Assembly (NCBI GenBank): GCA_033296885.1
Contig: MU863942.1
Location: 140,426-204,425, forward strand
DNA from: Triangularia verruculosa
Taxonomy: Eukaryota; Ascomycota; Sordariomycetes; Sordariales; Podosporaceae
DNA length: 64,000 nt
Reading direction: 5' to 3'
The position numbers and the translations under genes are program-made. Of this stretch, positions 55,514 through 64,000 are shown piece after piece (position 1 is the stretch's first letter; the number at the start of each line of letters is the position of its first letter). A model generated the notes under the pieces. The model ran no database searches, was not told the DNA's origin, and saw only the letters and a program-made list of their open reading frames with translations.

Positions 55514-55885
55514 GAGAGGGGCGGGTGAGAACCTTGAACGTGGTAGTGATTTTGGAGAAGCCGCTTGCTGCGAGGACGAGCAGCAGTTAAGAGGTTAAGA
55601 AGGAGTGGAGTTTGATTGGCCGAGCCAGCTCTCGCCCTTCCATCGACATTTACATGACATGGGCTGCGTGGCTTGGCAAGCGTCACATGTGACCAACACG
55701 TAACTTTTTATTTGGTTTTATGTTGCGAGGATGAATTGTAGTGATGATTCCGTGCAGGAAATTTATTATTGGAATCTAGGTACTTGGGTTTTGACCCCCT
55801 CCCACGGTCCTCGACACAATACTAAAGTGAACAAAACAAAGATTCACTGCAGAAAAGCAGAAAAGAATGCCCAGAGTATCCTCAT
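55514..55885. other. Intergenic region
   Basis: About 370 bp, hydrolase promoter and the 3' end of the HAD gene. Nothing else seen. Confidence 0.4.
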
Positions 55886-56811
55886 CTAGATTCTGCTCGG
55901 TCTCATATCGACCGACTGCCGTCTGATACCATATTTTTCATAGTCAAAGTCCTCCAAACTTGCGAGCTTCTCGCCCCATCCGTCGTTGCTTTTCTTGGGG
56001 GACATTGGTTCTAGACCATCAATCTTGACTAAACCTGTGGTTCCGGTCAGGACCTCCTCTTCCCTTGCGGCCCAGTGTTGATACAACTCAGTATGCGGCA
56101 CCCAGACAACTCGCATTCCAGCTCTACGTGCCGCCTCGACGCCTGGTACGCTGTCCTCGAATACCAGACACTCTTCCGGTCTGATTTGATCTTCTGTCGA
56201 ATCCAGCTGCTCGTTGACGACTTCCAACGCCGTCAAAAAGATGCCTGGTGCTGGTTTTCCTATCTTGCCCTTCATCCTATCATGATCAGACAGAACCCTA
56301 TTCTTCTCTGGTATCAGCCCTATCATCTCACTAATCTCTGGTCTCGTAGACTTCAACTTCAAATTGCTCGTGACGCTACTTGAAGCCAGTGCAACCTTGA
56401 TTCTCCTTCCCCCTGCTTGCGTTGTGGCCTTCGAGAGCTGCTCCAGCAACGCTCTTGCGCCCGGGAGCGCTTCGCACAGAGGGAACATCTTGTCCTGTTC
56501 AGCTTTCTGCTCCGCCTTGTACTGCTCCCGGGATATGGGCAGTTGAGCCCATTGGTGAAAGACTTCTCCGTTGCTGGATCCAGGTACGCCCATGAGTTGT
56601 GCTTTTAGAGACCAGGGGATCGGAGGACGAGAATGTCGTGAGAGAACCGTGTTGGCGCAGAGGCTGTAGATATCTTCTGTGTTGAGGAGGAGGCCATCAA
56701 GATCAAAGATGCAGGCCCTAATAGGAGGTAGGCTGTTAACATGTTTGAAGTTAGTTACTGCTATAAAGTGATGGCAATAACGTGAACCAACCCGACGAGT
56801 GGAGCTGCCAT
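55886..56811 (-). CDS. HAD-superfamily phosphatase (GS1/pseudouridine-5'-phosphatase-like)
   Basis: Exons 56811-56792 (20 bases) and 56732-55886, intron 59 bp, 288 aa. Splicing yields MAAPLVGLPPIRACIFDLDGLLLNTED, so the catalytic motif DLDG sits at about residues 17-20. Motif II is VALASSS, the Lys of motif III is in KGKIGKPAPGIFLTAL, and motif IV is VFEDSVPGVEAARRAGM. A C1 cap domain of the beta-phosphoglucomutase/GS1 type lies between. The large exon's own first ATG (56593) would omit the catalytic Asp, so the small first exon is needed. Cytosolic; substrate probably a small phosphate ester. Confidence 0.88.
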
Positions 56812-58121
56812 GGTTGCCGGTCGTTGCAATGTAGGAGGACTCTGAGGCCCAAAGATGGAAAATTTCAACTGTCGTTGTTGTTGGTCATGTCAAACTTTGT
56901 TGAAGCTCGGCGTGACACATCTTTTTCACCCCGCACAGGCCTTTTGCAACGCCGAAGCTGGATTGGCTGGCGCCGAGCCAATCTTTTCAGCTGTTACGAA
57001 TACATCTCCACCACAAAATTGTGTGGCTTATCTGAGGTCTTGGAGCTTGTTCATATCAGAATAACTTTCTGACGTGATGCACACCAGTCCCTTGGTTTAT
57101 GCTGATGATGTAGTGGCCACATTACTAGCCGGTGAAAAAGGAAAATTAAATCCTTCAGTGTATGGAAGTCAAGCTTCCTCGTCCTGCACTCAGCTCAGGA
57201 CCGGAAGAGTTGACAATGGCTACCATTGACACCAAATGTCACCTTGTTTCTCGAGAGGTTCAACAATCGCATTGTCTTTTACTGGCTTACCTCACCTTGA
57301 CATCAAGCCTGGCTTGTGATGCTCAAAGAATTGTGTGATCCCTGTTCCGAGCTAGGATGTCCAATCTGCCAATACCGTACATATCATCAAATCCTTGAGC
57401 AACAACGATGCCCATTCCCTTATTCTTCTTCCCACCTCGACCCTGCCATTCACATCTTATCTGATCCTTATCCGATCTCATGATGTCGGGACCCATTATG
57501 GGACCCGTCAGACTAAGTGGGCCTCACACTAACATAGTCCGATTCTTGTTTCCTCTTCGCCCCACCGACTCCACTATGAGGGCCTTTTTTTCCAACGACA
57601 TGTCAACATCGATTCTTGAGTTGTGCAAAAGATCTGGGACATATCGGGGTTGGCGGGGGTGAAAAGCAGCGTTGACATGGTGAACTGTGCTATCTGCATA
57701 GAAGTTCTGCCGCGAGAAACAGCCCAAGCACTGACGGGTCTCGTCTTGATATTGACAGCCGCAGATGGTTCCCTGTCGCGAAAAGGCATCGTTGAACAAG
57801 TTGACCAGGGGGGCCACAAAGAATGAGTTGTTCACCTCCCAGGAGATCAGATCAAGTGGATGGTGAGACATCTGGCAAAACGACCCAGACTCGAGGCAAC
57901 GGCAAGACATGTCGAGAGGTCGGATGAAGAGAACCCAACACGGTTTATATTCTACTAAACTCAGCGCAGCCATCGTTGTACAATGTCCCGTCTAGCAACC
58001 ATCTTCCCGCCACACAGCACACGCCACCAGGGTTCATGATATACACATTTTCCGTCACCATTTTTGTCCAGCACGCCATGATGTCGTCCCTTTGGCAGCT
58101 CAGACACCCAAGACGAGTTGT
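56812..58121. other. Intergenic region between HAD gene and ATP9
   Basis: About 1.3 kb with no supported gene. A minus-strand frame at 57524-57973 (149 codons) directly behind ATP9 has no motif and is probably 3' UTR or chance. Confidence 0.45.
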
Positions 58122-58718
58122 CTAGTAGGCGAAGAGAAGAAGGAAGGCAACCATCAGGGCGAAGAGACCAGTGGCTTCGGCGAAGGCGAAACCCAAAATG
58201 GCGTAAGAGAAGAGCTGGGCTGTGGAGTGAGAACAGCCACCGGTCAGCATGGACAACCGGACAGACGACAAGAAAAATTGGGACAAGCTTACACCTGAGG
58301 GCCGGGTTGCGGGCGGTACCGTTGATGAGGGCGGCGAAGACTGTGCCAATGCCGACACCGGCACCGGACAGGCCAATGGTGGCGAGGCCAGCGCCTTGCA
58401 TCTTGCCGGCAGCGAGAATGGCGGCGGTGGCAGTCTCGGCGACAACACCACGGGACTGGGCCGCAGAGCGCATCATGACAGGGGCAAAGGCATTGCGGGC
58501 TTGGCTGAGAACCAGACCGTGACGGCCGGCAATGGGGGTTGAGCGGAGGATGGAGCTCGGAAGACGAGAAGCTGGGAGGACGAGGGAAGAGCTCTCGTTA
58601 GCAACACGTTTGATGACTGGAGGTGCGAGAATTAACGCCCGACCGACATACTCTGGGCCATCGCAGGCTTCGCACCCATGCGGGCAACGGCACCAGCCAG
58701 CTTGCTAGAGGCGTTCAT
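58122..58718 (-). CDS. atp9: Mitochondrial F1Fo ATP synthase subunit c precursor (nuclear ATP9)
   Basis: Exons 58718-58652, 58571-58293 and 58219-58122; introns 80 bp (branch GCTAAC) and 73 bp; 147 aa. A long basic presequence without acids (MNASSKLAGAVARMGAKP, later RHGLVLSQARNAF) targets it to mitochondria. Mature hairpin: helix 1 AGLATIGLSGAGVGIGTVFAAL, polar loop ARNPALRSQ, helix 2 with the proton-carrying Glu in FAFAEATGLFALMV. The exon 2/3 splice falls inside the loop and reads RSQLF. Part of the c-ring of Fo. In Sordariales subunit c is nuclear, and Podospora has two differentially expressed copies with different presequences; whether this genome has a second cannot be seen. Confidence 0.93.
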
Positions 58719-59612
58719 TTTGATGAGATGGGGGACGAAGGAGGGCGGTGCAGCTGGCAATTGATGGTGCCAATTGATGGATGCGGTGACAGAAGCTGGA
58801 GTGGGAAGAGGAGGAAGAAGCACACGTTGGGAATGGAAGCGGAAGAAATTGGGGGAACCTGGAATGAATGGAAGGGAGGGAGACGTTGGCCGGTCCGTGG
58901 AAGGGAGGGCGGGAGAATGGCACGAATAGGAAGGGGTTGACGGGGGGGATAGGGCGGGGTAAGGCCAATCATCTGCTGAGGCCTTCCAGGTTTGTGATAC
59001 GTGAGGTCTTGCGCTCCTTCACATTGAATGTCCACGGGCGCAGACAGCAGGCGCAGCTGTCGAACTGCAGGCCTGCAGCTGGTCATTTCTGGTCTGGCAC
59101 CCCCATCACGTCGCAGGCCAAGAAATTTGGTCTTGCCATTTGCCATCCACTTCAGCACCTTGACCGCGCAGCAGCGCACATGCAATTTCCACCTCATGCC
59201 TCAACAGTCCAGCACGGCCTTCATTTATCGCGCTGGAACTTACGTGCCAATGTGAAGTTCCCTGATGATGTTCTCGTTCATGCATCTCCCCGTCCATTGT
59301 GCTCTCGAGCTGGATGTTCTACAGGGTTAGGGTCAGACACCAGGGTTCCCCAGATCCCCGCTCCAGCCATAATCCAGAACGGGCCACACCCGCAGGCCCC
59401 ACCGTGACCTTGCAATTTCCCCGGCTTTGGCTAGTCCGGATTTGGCCATGTCGATTTGACAACTTGGCACTCACGCGATTGTTTACATGGACAAATATTT
59501 CACCGTCATCCGAACACAGAGCATTGACTAGGATTCATATAGTTGCTGACATAATCCTGCTGACAAGAGTCTTGCCATCTTGCTCCCAAGGTCATCCCTC
59601 CATCTCTTACCT
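58719..59612. other. ATP9 promoter and intergenic region
   Basis: About 890 bp. ATP9 promoter/leader is rich in C and T on the minus strand. The far end is 3' UTR of the LPMO-like gene. No other gene supported. Confidence 0.45.
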
Positions 59613-60318
59613 CTACCAACGAGCCTGGCCTCGAATTCTGTGCCCATGTCCATGTCCTGGAGCCGGTTCGACTGGAGCAACGGGAGCGGTAGGTGCGGGA
59701 GCGGCAACCGTAAAGTCAGTGCAGCTCTGATAGGTCTGGCCCGCACCGAACCAATGCCACTGGAGGACCTATTCATCGTGGTATTAGTCTTGTTGATCAA
59801 GGCTCTTTTGATATGAAGCCAGAACTTACACAAACACCCGCCGTCGCACATTGCGCACCAAGCTCTGGAATCTTGACACTGAACTTGGTCTGATCCGCCG
59901 GCGGCCGACTGCTGGCGGCATATCCGCTCGCCCAGCTCACCAGAGGCGTGCCCAACACCTTGTTGCTTGTCGTGTCCACAATGGAAACGTTGGCATAACC
60001 AGAATGAGGGATACGAATGTACACCTCAAATTCGACCGAGTCACCTGTCTTGTATGACTGGACGTTGGCGGCGTTGTCGGCGAACTGGTATCCCTTGCAA
60101 AGAAACAAGTTGCACTTGCTGCGGTCCGGCAACGGGTTCGATCTCAGGAAAGCTTCCGGATAAGATGTTTCATCTTGCTTGTAAAAGTTGACGAGGGCGC
60201 GGCCGCATGCTTCCGTGGTGGCGTCGCTAGGCTTACGGGCAGGTGGCTTCAAAACAACGCCGTGGGCGGCGGCCAATGAGACCAGACCGATGGTAGACAA
60301 GAATGATGAGAGATGCAT
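59613..60318 (-). CDS. Secreted LPMO-like protein (chitin-binding type-4 superfamily)
   Basis: Exons 60318-59830 and 59768-59613, intron 61 bp, 214 aa. The signal peptide ends AAA, leaving an N-terminal His (HGVVLKPPARKP), the first ligand of a copper histidine brace. The second candidate His is in RIPHSGYANVS at about 110. Cysteines in EACG, SKCNLFLCKGYQF, AQCATAGVC and SCTDF are spaced as in a fungal family annotated as chitin-binding type-4. The second exon supplies VLQWHWFGAGQTYQSC and a Pro/Ala tail ending in HGHGH and a basic end. No enzymatic activity is established to my knowledge; it may be an LPMO of unassigned substrate or a copper-binding homologue. A TATAAG lies about 75 bp upstream of the start. 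Confidence 0.82.
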
Positions 60319-61089
60319 GGTGCTCCGTGAGTTATGAAATGGTCTCAGGGGCGACGTGTGGTTTCACTGAAAAGAGGATGCGGCCGCATCTTATACCCTA
60401 GAAAGACGATCGACATCTGCTTGGAAGCATACTACTGAAGAAAAGTGGCAGATGGCAAGCCCGCGATGTGCCGGACCCCTTGCTTTTGCCTAATGGGGCG
60501 CGCTTTGACTTCGCCGGCCAATCAGTACCCATGAATCATATGAATCTCTAATTTGACCACTATTGTAAGTTGTTTATCTGCCCCTCGGCAGACATGATCC
60601 GAATTTGGAACCGTCTAGCGGGATCGATGATACAGGGGCTCGGGAAAAGACTGCGTGATATGGAATAGCTTATGTGCAAGAAGAGTATTTGTCATCCACG
60701 AGGGTGCAGGAGTGAGGGCAGATAGGGAGCTTGATGGTTATCACCTACGAGTCTAGAATGAGGATGCAAAAACAAGTTCTGTACCGTGGATGTCATGGTG
60801 TGAGGGTATCAGCCAGATTCCACTTACTGAATTCCTTTTCTGACACCAAGATTCAAGTTCACTGTGGGTACCTGTATGATATTGAGTCGGTTCAAGAGAC
60901 GTCCTCAAAATAGCCTACCATCGGTGTCCGTCTCAAAGTCTAGCACCGCCAGCGATATCCATTGGGGAACTTGATCACGGCCGTTTATTCGTGATAGATA
61001 CAGGTAAATAGAGTCACTCAATAATTTCGCCCCTCTTTCTTCTCTTTGGCAATGAGTTCCAGGATTCACTCCCAACCCCTGCTATCCAT
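60319..61089. other. Intergenic region
   Basis: 770 bp. Promoter of the LPMO-like gene and 3' UTR of the AA8 gene. A TATAAG on the minus strand at 60395-60390. No gene recognised. Confidence 0.45.
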
Positions 61090-61800
61090 TCACGCCTCCG
61101 AAGCCAACTGAGCTACCGCAGCGCGGAAGTTGCTAAGCTTTCCGAGCGCAAGATTGTGTGAGAACTTTCCGCGTGAGTTGTGAATTCCAAAGCGGCTGGC
61201 CGGGTCAGCTGGGGTCGAGGGGCCCTGATTGGACTGGGCGTAAGCAATGCTGGCAGCTGTGCTGGAAGGGTTGAGTCTGGACGTCCCCAGGTTGGAGACG
61301 CCCTTGGCGAGGAAGTTGACAGTCCAGTGCGTGCTGTTGGCGACAGTACCGCCGAGAACAATGTAATTAGCACCAGTCCACGGCTGCGGGTAAGTCCTTG
61401 CCCTGAATGATGCTGTTAGCTTTTTATATGCCATGTTATCAGGGGGGAAAGATGCTTACGTAGCACGGCGAGAAGATACAACAACAGTCGCGCCATTAGC
61501 CCAGGCAACAGTCAGGGGGTTGTTTACCATGGTGCCGCCCCAGGCGATACCAGCCCACCCGACAGATTTAGGAGCTTGAAGTTGGACCAGAACATCGAAA
61601 TCAGCAGTGGCAGTGGCGTTGTCTGGAATGGCAGTTCGGAACGAGATCTTCTCGGGCGATGTCCACTCCGAGTAGCAGATGGTGGAAACAGGATCGCAAT
61701 ATTTGACGCTGGCTTGGCGAGGGGTGATGTCATTGGTCGGGGTAGCTTGGACGCTGCTGCCCAGAGCCAAAACGGTTGCTGCGAGATGGAAAAGACCCAT
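61090..61800 (-). CDS. Stand-alone AA8 cytochrome domain (cellobiose dehydrogenase haem domain-like)
   Basis: Exons 61800-61460 and 61402-61090, intron 57 bp, 217 aa. Signal peptide MGLFHLAATVLALGSSVQA. The remainder is one DOMON-type b-cytochrome: VKYCDPVSTICYSEW at the start, VGWAGIAWGGTMVNNPLTVAW with candidate haem-ligand Met 91, and SRFGIHNSRGKF with candidate ligand His 188. This Met/His pair and order match the cytochrome domain of cellobiose dehydrogenase, whose haem passes electrons to LPMOs. There is no dehydrogenase, transmembrane or CBM1 module attached. Extracellular electron transfer is expected. Family placement is good; partner unknown. Confidence 0.87.
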
Positions 61801-62700
61801 TTTGCTTTGTGACTGGTGAGAAGAAGTATGGGGGTGAGGACAGGCAGGAAACAGGAAAGAGTGGGCAGAAAGGGATATGTTCCGGAATCATGACTTGAAA
61901 TATATACTCTACATTCTCTCCATGGCGTCAACGGTCTAGGCGTTTCGTGGCTTTACCCGCGACGATCCAATTCGGCTCCATACCCGGCTGTTCATCTAGC
62001 TTTTATATATGGGCATTTCCTGTCACCGAAATGTAACCATCTCGGCATGAAGGGCTCGCCAGCAGCTGCAAATGTGTCGGTAGCCGGGTGGCGGCTGAAA
62101 ACAATGCATGTCCGTCCTCTGCAGAGATTGTGGGCTTGGTAATTCCAGCTCTTTTAGTGGCCGGTTGCAAAAAAGTTTCAATATGCCTGTCCTGGCTCTC
62201 ATATCGGCAGCAGGGGTCTTCCAGCAGAAATGGAGATGCCTGTCTGACAATAGCAAACAGCCAACACCCTTTGCCTAATGCACGAAGAAGTCAAGTCTTG
62301 GGATATGTCAGCATCACAACCTACCTAATCAGTGAATGGGACGGGGAGTGCCAGTGGACATGGCTACCGAGATGCCGCTTCCTAAGCTGCCAGGGGCAGA
62401 CAGCAAGCGAGGCGGGGTGTTCCCTTTGGAATCTCCAAGCGCCAATCGATGACTCTAGAGCAATCTAGCACTTATATATCAGAAGCTTAATCGACACTTG
62501 GTGCTTGTTGTGGACGGACATAGGCTAAACTCACCGGGCACCGGATCCGAACGTGCTAGCACCATGCCCGATTTAAGCGACGTGATGAGACTGTTACTGG
62601 CGGTGGAATATGGAGCTGGAGAATATCACTCAGTGGTACTAGAATTGATTGTGGAATCGCCAAAAGGTAAACTGAGGGCGAGAGTTTAAGATTAAGGATT
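61801..62700. other. AA8 promoter and transition to the AT-rich block
   Basis: About 900 bp; the left part is the AA8 promoter. A short frame at 62498-62689 (63 codons) has no motif. Composition is still normal up to about 62700. Confidence 0.4.
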
Positions 62701-62984
62701 GTATATTCCTGTTATTTAAGTAGAGACTAGCGGCACACGACCTAGTTGTCTAATGGATTGATAGGGCTGTATTCAAAGCATCCCTCTTTTTAATACCTTA
62801 TAACAGGCATAAATTTTATACCGAAGTTTACGTAGGTTCATAAAATTTATAATCTACTTCCCATTTCTGGATTGCGTAAGATGAGCATTTATTTTTTAAG
62901 GGCTATAATTTCGTCCCGATTAGGACTTTTAGTAGACTATTATTAGGCTTAATATTATAGGGTATATACGTAAGAGTTATAAAG

Positions 62985-63062
62985 AGAGAGAAAGAAAAAG
63001 AAAAAAAAAGAAAGAGAAAGAGAAAAAAAGAGAAAGAAAAAGAAAGAGAAAGAAAGCGAAAA
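62985..63062 (+). repeat. Purine (GA-rich) low-complexity tract
   Basis: About 75 bases of almost only A and G, made of aaag and gaga units. Confidence 0.85.
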
Positions 63063-63167
63063 TATAAATAAAGCGAATTTACGAAAGTTATAATAAATAA
63101 TATAAGATTATAATCATTATAATCGTTATAATATAATCGTCGTTGTTATTATTATCGTTATTATAAA

Positions 63168-63259
63168 TAATCGGATATAATAATTGTAAGTAATCGGGTA
63201 TAATAGTTATAAGTAATTAAGTATAGTAGTTAAAAATAGTCGGGTATAATAATTAGAAG
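63168..63259 (+). repeat. Degenerate 23 bp tandem repeat, four copies
   Basis: Four consecutive 23 bp units at 63168-63190, 63191-63213, 63214-63236 and 63237-63259, of the general form TARTCGGGTATAATARTTAKAAG; a partial fifth may follow. Copy 3 is the most diverged. Confidence 0.75.
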
Positions 63260-63805
63260 TAAGTAAGTAAAGTAGACTTATAAAAGTTATAATAGGTATT
63301 ATAATATTATAATTAATATAATATAATAATTAATATAACGTTAATACTAAAGGTAGTATTAAGGCCGGTGTTAAAACTAATACTAATATTAATATTAGTG
63401 CTAATACTAGGGCTAGGGTAAATACTTAGCTTAAAGTAAATACCCGGCCTAATATAAAGTAGTAAAGGTTATAGGTAATAAATTTAATTAAATTAATAGA
63501 TTTATAAAAGTTACAATAAAGAAGCTATATATTAATTATAAACTAGCTAAATACATTAAAGCTTAAATTAAATATATTATATTTTACCAATAAATTATGA
63601 TATAATTCGTTAATAACGCTTCCAAAAAAATAACATTAACTTAAATATATATTATATATTAAATATTAACTCTTTATAGTAAAAAGAACTATTTTTATAT
63701 TAATAAAAAAAGAATCGAATAATATTAAATATATATTTTCGGATAGACCGTAGTATAATTTATTATAAGGCCCTACAAAAGAAATTAATTTACCTTAAAT
63801 ATTAT

Positions 63806-64000
63806 TTGCTGCGTTGCCCTATAAGTCTGTAATACAGAGCCTACAGGGGAGCTACAGCGAACTATGCGCTTGTAGCAGTGCGTAGCGGAAGCGGAAGAAA
63901 GAGGTGTACGACAGCAGTGCTGAAGGAAGCAAGACCACTGTTATTACAGTGGGCAAGACGTCACAGTACAGAGGCTTTGAGTGCTTGTACTTAGTCTAAT
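63806..64000. other. Segment of normal composition at the window edge, possible younger transposon end
   Basis: From about 63806 the AT-rich block ends abruptly and balanced, CAG/AGC-rich sequence runs to the window edge. No frame or terminal repeat can be identified in 195 bases. It could be the end of a recently inserted mobile element or the flank of the AT-rich block. Confidence 0.3.

Larger units (their letters stand above)
62700..63805. repeat. AT-rich, probably RIP-mutated repeat block
   Basis: Composition changes abruptly from balanced to very AT-rich, with TA, ATA and TTA steps dominating and no open frame of note. It includes a purine tract at about 62985-63062, a 23 bp tandem repeat at 63168-63259 and a region of aatact/aatatt units at about 63350-63450. 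This is what decayed transposons look like in fungi with repeat-induced point mutation. No element can be recognised inside. Confidence 0.75.

Noticed and set aside
57524..57973. 149-codon minus-strand frame behind ATP9
   Set aside because: No recognisable domain and overlapped by other chance frames; more likely 3' UTR.
1..64000. CRISPR arrays, bacterial operons, riboswitches, rRNA
   Set aside because: None seen; gene structure is eukaryotic with spliceosomal introns throughout.

Overview
The window is nuclear DNA of a filamentous ascomycete, most likely a plant-litter, wood or dung saprotroph of the Sordariomycetes (Sordariales-like). This is an inference from: dense single-transcript genes with 52-110 bp GT-AG introns (often a CTAAC/CTGAC branch site), HET-domain genes, a nuclear gene for ATP synthase subunit c, an AA9 lytic polysaccharide monooxygenase (LPMO), a CE15 glucuronoyl esterase, and an AT-rich, probably RIP-mutated block at the right end. 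Protein starts and splice sites below were worked out by hand from reading frame, splice consensus and family motifs.

Layout. 0.4-7 kb: secreted amidase, PTR2-type peptide transporter, small secreted Ecp2/Hce2-like protein. 7-11 kb: an intact HET-domain gene on the minus strand head-to-head with a short-chain dehydrogenase. 11-16 kb: a GH2 glycoside hydrolase with two in-frame stops at conserved Trp positions, then a CE15 esterase. 16-19 kb: a large secreted, probably GPI-anchored VWA protein with a zinc-phospholipase-like N-terminus. 20.5-24.2 kb: AA9 LPMO convergent with a cellobiose-dehydrogenase-type flavoprotein (AA3). 25-28 kb: broken ankyrin and HET genes. 29-35 kb: GNAT acetyltransferase, AIF/NDH2-like flavoprotein, and a kinase-HAD-phosphoribosyltransferase fusion. 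35.7-39 kb: divergent CFEM surface protein and siderophore-type transporter with a perfect SRE-type GATA site between them. 39-47.5 kb: choline/GABA-type permease, lipocalin-like protein, MATE transporter, YhhN protein. 49-57 kb: Ser/Thr-rich secreted protein, PI-PLC, histidine phosphatase, tRNA-Gly, TUDOR-like small protein, alpha/beta hydrolase, HAD phosphatase. 58-62 kb: ATP9, a second LPMO-like secreted protein, and a stand-alone AA8 cytochrome domain. 62.7-63.8 kb: AT-rich repeat block, followed by a short segment of normal composition up to the window edge.

Together: the AA9, AA3 flavoprotein, AA8 cytochrome, LPMO-like protein, CE15 and GH2 genes suggest a lignocellulose-attacking toolkit spread through the window, in which both halves of a cellobiose dehydrogenase are encoded as separate genes. 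The CFEM/transporter pair looks like an iron-uptake unit. The HET and ankyrin material shows active turnover of self/non-self recognition genes.
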